Under the pieces are notes generated by a model that was given only the letters and a program-made list of their open reading frames with translations, was not told the DNA's origin and did not search any database. A DNA stretch of 5,048 nucleotides from Pseudomonadota bacterium (lineage in GTDB: Bacteria; Pseudomonadota; Gammaproteobacteria; Burkholderiales; Casimicrobiaceae). Both the position numbers and the translations under genes were made by a program. Within the stretch, counting starts at the first letter, position 1; every line of letters begins with the position of its first letter. Positions 1 through 5,048 of the stretch are shown one piece after another. The stretch covers positions 1-5,048 of the forward strand of contig JAKLIE010000182.1 in assembly GCA_022709775.1 (NCBI GenBank), given 5' to 3'.

Positions 1-1455
1 CCGAGCCCGATCATCCTCGCGCTCGCCAATCCCGAGCCCGAGATCCGGCCCGAGCTCGCCAAGGCGGTGCGTCCCGACTGCATCATGGCGACCGGCCGGT
101 CCGACTACCCGAATCAGGTCAACAACGTCCTGTGCTTCCCGTACATCTTCCGGGGCGCGCTCGACGCGGGCGCCACCGCGATCACCGAGGCGATGAAACT
201 CGCCGCGGTGCGCGAGATCGCCGCCCTCGCGAAGGCCGAGATCAGCGACGAGGTCGCCGTGGCGTACGCGGGGCAGGAGCTCGCGTTCGGTCCCGAGTAC
301 ATCATCCCGAAGCCGTTCGACGCGCGCCTGATCCTGCGCATCGCGCCGGCGGTCGCCAGGGCGGCGCAGGAGTCCGGCGTCGCCGTGCGGCCGATCGCGG
401 ACATCGACCGGTACCGCCAGTCGCTCACGCGCTTCGTCGCGCACACGGCGATGTTCATGCGGCCGGTGTTCGAGGGCGCGCGAGCCCGCGCGCAGCGCGT
501 CGCGTACGCCGAGGGCGAGGACGAGCGGGTGCTGCGCGCCGCCCAGGTCGTGCTCGACGAACGCCTCGCGCGGCCCGTGCTGATAGGGCGCCCCGCGGTG
601 ATCGCGGCGCGCGTCGCGCGCGCCGGACTGCGTTTCCGGCCGGGCGTCGACGTCGACGTGATCGACCCGGAGAGCGACGCGCGCTACCGCGAGTACTGGA
701 CCGACTACCAGCGGCTCATGGGCCGGCACGGCGTGACGCCGGACATGGCGAAGGCCGCGCTGCGCCGGTCGACGACGACGATCGGCGCGATGATGGTCCG
801 GCGCGGCGACGCGGACGCGATGCTGTGCGGGCTCGTGGGCCGCTTCGACGTTCACCTGGGCCACGTCCGCGACGTCATCGGGCTCAGGCAGGGAGCGACG
901 ACCTACGCCGCGCTGAACGCGCTGATGCTCCCCGAGCACACGATCTTCGTGACCGACACGTTCGTCAACGAGGAGCCGACGGCCGAGCAGCTCTCCGAGA
1001 TCGCCGCGATGGCGGCCGTCGAGGTGCGGCGGTTCGGGATGCCGCCCAGGGTCGCCTTCCTGTCGCACTCGATGTTCGGCTCGAGCGACCGGCCCTCCGC
1101 GCGCCGGATGCGCCGGGCGCGCGAGCTCTTCGCAGCCGCGTGCCCCGACGTTCCGTGCGACGGCGAGATGCACGGCGACGCCGCGCTCTCGGAGGAGATC
1201 CGGCGCACGTTCCTGCCCGATTCGACGCTCGAGGGGGCCGCCAACATCCTCGTGATGCCCAACCTCGACGCGGCCAACATCCTGTTCAACGTGCTCAAGA
1301 TGACGGGCGGCAAGGGGATCACCGTCGGGCCGATCCTGCTCGGCGCGGCGGCGGCCGTGCACATCCTGACGCCGTCGTCGACGGTGCGGCGAATCGTCAA
1401 CATGACGGCGCTGGCGGCGGTCGAGGGGAGCGTGCGCGCGTTGCCGGGAGCGTGA
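1..1455 (+). CDS. maeB: NADP-dependent malic enzyme with C-terminal phosphotransacetylase-like domain, 5'-truncated by the window edge
   Basis: The enzyme oxidatively decarboxylates malate to pyruvate with NADP, linking the TCA cycle to pyruvate and NADPH supply in the cytosol. The frame is open from base 1, and 484 residues are visible before the TGA at 1453-1455. The family is about 760 residues, so roughly the first third is missing; the GTG at 67 is an internal valine codon, not a start. Residues 1-150 match the end of the malic catalytic/NAD-binding half, including ALANPEPEI, TGRSDYPNQVNNVLCFP and FGPEYIIPKPFD. From about residue 155 (MRPVFEGA) to the end lies a phosphotransacetylase-like domain with AEGEDERVL, LIGRP, LSHSMFGSSDRPS, DGEMHGDAAL, NILVMPNLDAANI and VRRIVNMTALA. 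In characterised MaeB proteins this domain is regulatory (acetyl-CoA inhibition, oligomerisation) rather than a working transacetylase; that role is assumed here from the family. No frameshift is seen. Confidence 0.96.
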   Translation, partial: PSPIILALANPEPEIRPELAKAVRPDCIMATGRSDYPNQVNNVLCFPYIFRGALDAGATAITEAMKLAAVREIAALAKAEISDEVAVAYAGQELAFGPEYIIPKPFDARLILRIAPAVARAAQESGVAVRPIADIDRYRQSLTRFVAHTAMFMRPVFEGARARAQRVAYAEGEDERVLRAAQVVLDERLARPVLIGRPAVIAARVARAGLRFRPGVDVDVIDPESDARYREYWTDYQRLMGRHGVTPDMAKAALRRSTTTIGAMMVRRGDADAMLCGLVGRFDVHLGHVRDVIGLRQGATTYAALNALMLPEHTIFVTDTFVNEEPTAEQLSEIAAMAAVEVRRFGMPPRVAFLSHSMFGSSDRPSARRMRRARELFAAACPDVPCDGEMHGDAALSEEIRRTFLPDSTLEGAANILVMPNLDAANILFNVLKMTGGKGITVGPILLGAAAAVHILTPSSTVRRIVNMTALAAVEGSVRALPGA

Positions 1456-1489
1456 GCGAACGCGAGCGTCCGGGGTCCCGAAATGCGAA

Positions 1490-1513
1490 GGGCGGCCACC
1501 GAAGTGACCGCCC
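1490..1513. terminator. Bidirectional hairpin terminator between maeB and the ast operon
   Basis: GGGCGGCCAC and GTGACCGCCC form a 10-bp stem with one mismatch around a 4-nt loop. Read on the + strand it lies 34 bp after the maeB stop and is followed by a pyrimidine-rich but not uniform tail (CCTCTTCCCTGT). Read on the - strand the loop becomes C(UUCG)G, the very stable tetraloop common in bacterial terminators. There the mismatch becomes a tolerated G-U wobble, and the tail is TTCGCATTT. The element can therefore stop maeB transcripts and leftward transcripts coming from astB or from the spacer promoter. The U-tracts are weak in both directions, so termination efficiency is uncertain. Confidence 0.75.
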
Positions 1514-1538
1514 CTCTTCCCTGTCCGAGTCTCGCGGA

Positions 1539-1550
1539 GCCGGATCCGGC
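1539..1550. repeat. Perfect 12-bp palindrome GCCGGATCCGGC
   Basis: The sequence is identical on both strands. In RNA it could fold as a 4-bp stem with a GAUC loop or pair between two molecules. It lies inside the candidate small RNA, about 18 nt from the predicted start. It could also be a protein-binding dyad or simply a by-product of GC-rich composition. Confidence 0.4.
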
Positions 1551-1574
1551 ATCAACTCACCGAACCCTGCTCGA

Positions 1575-1604
1575 AGTCTAGTCGCGCAACGCGCGCGAGG
1601 TCAA
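1575..1604 (-). promoter_or_regulatory. Sigma70-like promoter in the convergent spacer, reading toward maeB
   Basis: On the - strand TTGACC (1604-1599) is five of six bases from the -35 consensus, and TAGACT (1580-1575) is four of six from the -10 consensus, with an 18-bp spacer. It stands out in a region otherwise made almost entirely of G and C. No protein-coding gene that I accept lies downstream of it on this strand, only the hairpin at 1490-1513 and then the antisense of the maeB 3' end. It is therefore either the promoter of a small RNA or a chance match. Confidence 0.45.
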
Positions 1605-1719
1605 TCGTCGCCGACGGACGGCGCGGCCGCGCGAACGCGAATCGCTCGCACGCGCACCACATCGCACGCGCGGCGCGCGATCGCGGCGAAGTGGACGCCG
1701 GCCGGTCGCGCGCGCCGAC
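1605..1719. other. Non-coding spacer between astB stop and the intergenic promoter, with a 10-bp direct repeat
   Basis: No credible gene is seen here. Reading frames that cross it are arginine-, alanine- and proline-rich products of GC bias. It contains TCGCACGCGC twice (1646-1655 and 1662-1671), a 16-bp period separated by ACCACA, and a CCGGCCGG palindrome close to the astB stop. No hairpin followed by a T-tract lies directly after astB, so an ast transcript probably continues to the terminator at 1490-1513. Confidence 0.6.
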
Positions 1720-3063
1720 TCAACCCGGACTGCGCTGGAACTCGTAGACGGCAGGCAGCTCGAGGAGTTGCGTCAGCTGATCGAGCGCGCGCCGCGACTC
1801 GTCGAGGAGCTGCGGGTCGGCGAGATCGGCCGGCAGCAGGCGATCGCGGTAGTTCCGGCGTATCCAGGCGTCGAGTCCGTTCGCCAGCGCGTCGTCGAGG
1901 AAGACGCGCGGGCGGATCGCCGCACGCTCCGCCTTCGTGAGCGCGACTCGCAGCCGCAGGCACGCGGGCCCGCCGCCGTTGCGCATGCTCTGGCGCAGGT
2001 CGAGCACGAGCGCCTCGGCCACCGGCCCGCCCGGCGCCGTCCAGCGGTCGAGCACCGCGGAGGCGCGCGGGTGCTCGCGCACGTCCGCCGCGGCGACGAG
2101 CAGGATCCCGCCCTCCGGCCTCTCGACGAGCTGGCTGTTGAACAGGTAGGTCGCGACCGCGTCGTCGACGGACAGTTCGGCCTCCGCGACGACGTCCGCG
2201 CGAAACCCGCGGCCGACGCGCGAAGCGAGCTCGCCGATCGTGCGTCGCGTGTCGGTCCATGCGCGCTCGTGCGCCAGCAGCGTCCGGCCTTGGCCGACCG
2301 CGATCACGTCGTTGTGGAAGACGCCCGCGTCGATCGCGTCCGGGTGCTGCTGCGCGTGCACGGTGCGCGCGGGGTCGAGACCGTGGCAGCGGGCGACCGC
2401 CTCGCTGGCCTCGCGCGTCTGGCGGGCCGGGTAGCGGCGCGGCACGGGCGCATCGCCGTCGTACGCGCCGCGGCCGTGCACGAACAGCTCGACGCCCGGG
2501 CCCCGCTCGTCCGGGCCCGAGAACCTCGTGTGGTTCGCGGCGCCCTCGTCGCCGGTCTGCGCGGCGGCGGGCAGGGGGTCGTGGACGACGAAGTGGCGCG
2601 CGTCGGCGAAGATCGCGCGAAGGACGCGTGCAGTCGTCGCCGCCTCGATCGACCGGTGCAGCAGCGACGCGAGGTTCGCCGGCGTGAAATGCGCCCGGCC
2701 GTCGGCGGTGTCCGACGAGGGGCTGACGGTCGCGGCGTTCGCGGTCCACATCGCCGCGGCCGAGGAGCTCGCGGACAGCAGCGACGGCGCCTCGCGCGAG
2801 GCCCGCGCGAGCACGTCGGCATCGCTTCCGGCGAAGCCGAGCGCGCGCAGCGTCGGCAGGTGCGGGCGCTCGTGCGGCGGCAGCACCGCCTGCGGGATCC
2901 CGCGCGACGCGATCGCGCGCATCTTGGCGAGTCCCTGCAGCGCCGCCTCGCGCGGGTTCGACGTGCGGCCGGCGTGCCGTTCCGACGCGACGTTGCCGCG
3001 CGACATGCCCGAGTAGTTGTGCGTCGGGCCGGGGAGGCCGTCGAACTGGCAGTCGATGTCCAT
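1720..3063 (-). CDS. astB: N-succinylarginine dihydrolase
   Basis: This enzyme catalyses the second step of the AST pathway: N2-succinylarginine plus water gives N2-succinylornithine, two ammonia and CO2. It is cytosolic and has the pentein (guanidino-modifying) fold. The 447 residues are the normal length (E. coli AstB is also about 447). The whole protein aligns by eye with the family: FDGLPGPTHNYSG near the start, substrate-loop SGMSRGNVAS (18-27), MWTANAATVSPSSDT (105-119), YPARQTREASEAVAR (211-225) and DRLLPADLADPQLL (407-420). The expected catalytic triad is present: Glu173 in GDEGAANHTR, His250 in GVFHNDVI and Cys368 in NGGGPACLRLRV. The ATG at 3063-3061 gives the family-typical N-terminus, and no earlier in-frame start lies after the astA stop. 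The 18-bp gap to astA holds no purine-rich ribosome site, which suggests translation coupled to astA. No astE follows it. Confidence 0.97.
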   Translation of the reverse strand: MDIDCQFDGLPGPTHNYSGMSRGNVASERHAGRTSNPREAALQGLAKMRAIASRGIPQAVLPPHERPHLPTLRALGFAGSDADVLARASREAPSLLSASSSAAAMWTANAATVSPSSDTADGRAHFTPANLASLLHRSIEAATTARVLRAIFADARHFVVHDPLPAAAQTGDEGAANHTRFSGPDERGPGVELFVHGRGAYDGDAPVPRRYPARQTREASEAVARCHGLDPARTVHAQQHPDAIDAGVFHNDVIAVGQGRTLLAHERAWTDTRRTIGELASRVGRGFRADVVAEAELSVDDAVATYLFNSQLVERPEGGILLVAAADVREHPRASAVLDRWTAPGGPVAEALVLDLRQSMRNGGGPACLRLRVALTKAERAAIRPRVFLDDALANGLDAWIRRNYRDRLLPADLADPQLLDESRRALDQLTQLLELPAVYEFQRSPG

Positions 3064-3081
3064 CGCGCGGGGTCGAACCCG

Positions 3082-4137
3082 TCAGCGATCCGCCGGCGAA
3101 AGCGGCGCGGCGCGCGCGAGGTCGCCCTCGCGGACGTCGAGCGCTGCGGCCTGGTGGGGCTGCAGCGGGAGCCTGTCTGCGCGTCGCGGGGCGTTCGCGA
3201 GGATCGCGCGAAAGCCGGCGAAGCTGCGGTTGCAGACGAGCCACGGCACTCCCGCGACCGGGTTGTCGGGCACCGGGTCGACCTCGTCGAGCGTCACCGG
3301 CAGCAGGCGCGAGCGGTGCACCGCGTCGATGTCGTCGCGGAACGCCTCGACGGTCGGCCCCGCGTCGAAGATGTCGACCGAGCCGTCGTAGCGGAAGCCC
3401 TCCTGCTCGAGCATCCGCCGGGCGGGCTCGGTGTCGGCGTGCACGGCGCCGATCGCCTCGCGCGCGTCCGCCGGCAGAAGATTCACGTAGACCGGGTGCT
3501 TCGGCATCAGCTCGGCGATGAACGACTTCTGCCCGATGCCGGTCAGGTAGTCGGCGGTCGAATACTCCATCGCGAAGAAGTGGCGGCCGAGCCCCTCCCA
3601 GAACGGCGAGCGGCCGTTCCGGTCGAGGCGGCCGCGCAACTCGGCGATCACCTTCTCGCCGAATCGCTCCGCGAACTCGGCGATGAACAGGAGCCGGCTC
3701 TTCGCGATCAGCGGGCCGTTGCGGCCGTGCCGGAACGACTGGTCGACGAACAGCGTGCACAGCTCGGTGTGCCCGGTGTGGTCGTTCGACAGGAACAGCG
3801 TCGGCACCGCCGTGTAGACGCCGAGCGCGCGCGACGCGTGCACGAGCGTGCCGACGCGGTAGTTGTACCAGGGCTCCTTCAGGCCCACGGCCGCTTCGAT
3901 CGCGCCGATCCCGACGACGCGGCTTCCCGGGGCGCCGCGGGCGGCTTCGGTCAGCACGAACACGTAGCAGGCGTCCTCGCGCGGCGCGGTGCCGGCGAAC
4001 GACGCGATCGACCGGTCGATCCGCCCGGCGAGCCTCTCGCGGCTCGCGGGCAGCGTCGTCAGTCCGGTGCCCGTGCGCTCGGACAGCGCGAGGACCGCCG
4101 GCAGGTCGTCGCGCGCGATGGGGCGGACGACGAACAT
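3082..4137 (-). CDS. astA: Arginine N-succinyltransferase
   Basis: This enzyme catalyses the first step of the AST pathway, transferring succinyl from succinyl-CoA to the alpha-amino group of arginine. The 351 residues match the single-subunit family (E. coli about 344). Recognisable blocks are MFVVRPIARDDLPAVLALS (1-19), the glycine-rich TGTGLTTLP (22-30), PWYNYRVGTLVHAS (89-102), PTLFLSNDHTGHTELCTLF (112-130), SPFWEGLGRHFF (177-188) and GQKSFIAELMPKHPVY (202-217). His233 in GAVHADTEPAR corresponds to the proposed proton-donor histidine of the E. coli enzyme (His229). FDAGPTVEAF precedes a more variable C-terminus. The ATG at 4137-4135 lies 10 bp after the astC TGA and gives the family N-terminus. 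No clear Shine-Dalgarno precedes it, so translational coupling to astC is likely. No second astA-like copy (the aruF/aruG arrangement) adjoins it. The neighbour downstream is astB, not astD. Confidence 0.97.
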   Translation of the reverse strand: MFVVRPIARDDLPAVLALSERTGTGLTTLPASRERLAGRIDRSIASFAGTAPREDACYVFVLTEAARGAPGSRVVGIGAIEAAVGLKEPWYNYRVGTLVHASRALGVYTAVPTLFLSNDHTGHTELCTLFVDQSFRHGRNGPLIAKSRLLFIAEFAERFGEKVIAELRGRLDRNGRSPFWEGLGRHFFAMEYSTADYLTGIGQKSFIAELMPKHPVYVNLLPADAREAIGAVHADTEPARRMLEQEGFRYDGSVDIFDAGPTVEAFRDDIDAVHRSRLLPVTLDEVDPVPDNPVAGVPWLVCNRSFAGFRAILANAPRRADRLPLQPHQAAALDVREGDLARAAPLSPADR

Positions 4138-4147
4138 TGCCGCGCGT

Positions 4148-5048
4148 TCAGGTCAGCACGCGGTCGAGCGCGGTCTCGAGGCGCGCGAGGCCCTCGAGGA
4201 TCTCGTCGAGCGAGATCACGAGCGAAGGCGCGAGGCGCACGACGTCGGGGCCGGCCATCAGCACGAGCAACCCCGCGTCGCTCGCGCCCTGCATCACCTG
4301 GAAGGCCTTGCCCCGCCACGGGTCGTCGAGCTCGCAGCCGAGCCACACGCCCTCGCCGCGGAGGTCGCGGAATACGCGGCGGCGCGCGTTGATCGCCTTC
4401 AGGCCCTCCATGAAGAGCGCGTGCCGCGCCCTCACGCCGTCGAGCACCTCGGTGGTGTTGACGATGTCGAACACGGCGCCCGCGATCGCGCACGCGAGCG
4501 GATTGCCGCCGTAGGTCGTGCCGTGGACGCCGACCGAGAACGCGCCGGCGATCTCGTCGGTCGTCAGCATCGCGCCGATGGGAAACCCGCCGCCGAGTCC
4601 CTTCGCGGAGGTCAGGATGTCGGGGACGACCCCCTTCTGCATGTACGAGAACAGCGCGCCGGTCCGTCCCATGCCGCTCTGGATCTCGTCGAGGATCAGC
4701 AGCGCCTGGTGCTCGGTGCACAGGCGTCGCGCCGCCTGCAGGAACGCGGGCGTGCCGGGCGTCATGCCGCCTTCGCCCTGCATCGGTTCGAGGATCACGG
4801 CGCAGACGTCGTCGCCGCCTTCCTCGCGGAACGCGGCTTCCAGCGCGGCGACGTCGTTGTACGGGACGTGCGTGATGCCGGCCGGGCTCGGGCCGAAGCC
4901 CGACGAGTACTTGGCCTGGCCGCCCGCGGTCACCGTGAACAGCGTGCGGCCGTGGAACGCGTTCAGCGTCGAGATCACGCGCACCTTGCGCTCGCCGTAG
5001 CGGTCGTGCGCGTAGCGGCGCGCGAGCTTGAGCGCCGCCTCGTTCGCC
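4148..5048 (-). CDS. astC: Succinylornithine/acetylornithine aminotransferase, 5'-truncated by the window edge
   Basis: This PLP-dependent class III aminotransferase moves the delta-amino group of N2-succinylornithine to 2-oxoglutarate (AST step 3). Members often also accept acetylornithine (ArgD activity). About 300 residues are visible, open to the window edge. The family is about 400 residues, so roughly the first 100 lie beyond base 5048; the GTG at 4984-4982 is internal, because ANEAALKLARRYAHDRYG is encoded upstream of it in frame. Visible motifs are NAFHGRTLFTVTAGGQ, VILEPMQGEGG, LILDEIQSGMGRTG (the Asp pairs with the PLP ring nitrogen), SAKGLGGGFPIGA (PLP-binding Lys codon at 4603-4601) and HGTTYGGNPLA. 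The choice of astC over argD rests on the position directly before astA and on likeness to E. coli AstC (for example NAFHGRTLFTV and the end VVRLAPSLVIS). It ends in TGA at 4150-4148, 10 bp before astA. Confidence 0.93.
   Translation of the reverse strand, partial: ANEAALKLARRYAHDRYGERKVRVISTLNAFHGRTLFTVTAGGQAKYSSGFGPSPAGITHVPYNDVAALEAAFREEGGDDVCAVILEPMQGEGGMTPGTPAFLQAARRLCTEHQALLILDEIQSGMGRTGALFSYMQKGVVPDILTSAKGLGGGFPIGAMLTTDEIAGAFSVGVHGTTYGGNPLACAIAGAVFDIVNTTEVLDGVRARHALFMEGLKAINARRRVFRDLRGEGVWLGCELDDPWRGKAFQVMQGASDAGLLVLMAGPDVVRLAPSLVISLDEILEGLARLETALDRVLT

Larger units (their letters stand above)
1481..1568 (-). ncRNA. Candidate intergenic small RNA (about 80-90 nt), unrecognised family
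   Basis: This is a prediction from layout, not from homology. On the - strand a sigma70-like promoter (1575-1604) is followed about 7 nt later by a plausible start near A1568. The segment ends in the C(UUCG)G hairpin at 1490-1513 and a short T-containing tail to about 1481. The body contains the perfect palindrome GCCGGATCCGGC and a purine-rich stretch (CAGGGAAGAGGGGCGG) leading into the terminator stem. No tRNA fold or RNA family that I know is visible. An ATG at 1552-1550 has a GGTGAG upstream, but the reading frame from it runs through the terminator hairpin. Alternatives are an ast 3' UTR or a 3'-UTR-derived processed RNA. Confidence 0.35.

Noticed and set aside
903..1499. A 198-codon - strand frame antisense to the 3' end of maeB
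   Set aside because: It has no recognisable domain, lies mostly opposite conserved maeB codons, and starts inside the terminator hairpin.
1397..1552. A 51-codon - strand frame starting at ATG 1552-1550 with GGTGAG upstream, downstream of the putative promoter
   Set aside because: It runs through the terminator hairpin and into antisense maeB, and its product is Arg/Pro-rich without any pattern. A peptide remains possible but is not supported.
1456..1640. GCGAACGCGA occurs at 1456-1465 and again at 1631-1640, flanking the spacer
   Set aside because: A 10-bp match of low-complexity GC-rich sequence with no flanking extension is compatible with chance; there is no sign of an inserted element between the copies.
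132..1940. A 602-codon open frame on the + strand in another frame of maeB, extending through the spacer into astB
   Set aside because: It is an arginine-rich shadow of maeB; the true frame carries all the malic enzyme and phosphotransacetylase motifs and ends at 1455.
3064..3081. GGTTCGACCC in the astA-astB gap resembles the T-arm of a tRNA
   Set aside because: No acceptor stem, D-arm or anticodon arm can be formed around it, and the flanks are coding sequence.
1601..3760. A 719-codon open frame on the - strand, out of frame with astB and astA
   Set aside because: It overlaps both genes in a different frame and gives an Arg/Ala/Pro-rich product without motifs, while astB and astA carry full family signatures.
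1768..4392. An 874-codon open frame on the + strand running antisense through astB, astA and the end of astC
   Set aside because: Its product is a low-complexity Arg/Ala/Val/Asp-rich sequence with no recognisable domain. It is fully antisense to three well-supported enzymes. Long antisense frames are expected where third positions are almost always G or C.

Overview
The window is very GC-rich (roughly 70 % by eye, with G or C at nearly every third codon position). The encoded proteins closely resemble proteobacterial enzymes, so a high-GC proteobacterium is likely. Beta- or gammaproteobacterial is my best guess, but the sequence cannot fix the taxon. It looks like ordinary chromosomal metabolic DNA: there are no transposases, integrases, phage genes, CRISPR arrays or tRNA genes.

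Layout: positions 1-1455 (+ strand) hold the 3' two-thirds of a MaeB-type NADP malic enzyme, comprising the end of the catalytic half and a complete phosphotransacetylase-like regulatory half. Positions 1456-1719 are a convergent intergenic region. From 5048 down to 1720 (- strand) runs part of the arginine succinyltransferase (AST) catabolic operon in the order astC (5' end outside the window), astA, astB. The gaps are 10 bp and 18 bp, so the three genes are almost certainly co-transcribed. AstA succinylates arginine, AstB hydrolyses N2-succinylarginine to N2-succinylornithine with release of ammonia and CO2, and AstC transaminates succinylornithine to succinylglutamate semialdehyde. The last two steps (AstD dehydrogenase, AstE desuccinylase) are not encoded here. 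astD is missing from its usual place between astA and astB, and no astE follows astB.

The 264-bp convergent spacer is the least ordinary part. On the - strand it contains a good sigma70-like promoter (TTGACC, 18 bp, TAGACT). About 55 bp beyond the predicted start comes a strong hairpin with a C(UUCG)G tetraloop. Together they outline a possible small RNA of about 80-90 nt lying between astB and maeB. The same hairpin can terminate maeB on the + strand and any ast transcript that reads through on the - strand. I see no evidence for a wholly new multi-gene system; the candidate small RNA and the unusual ast gene content are the points worth checking.
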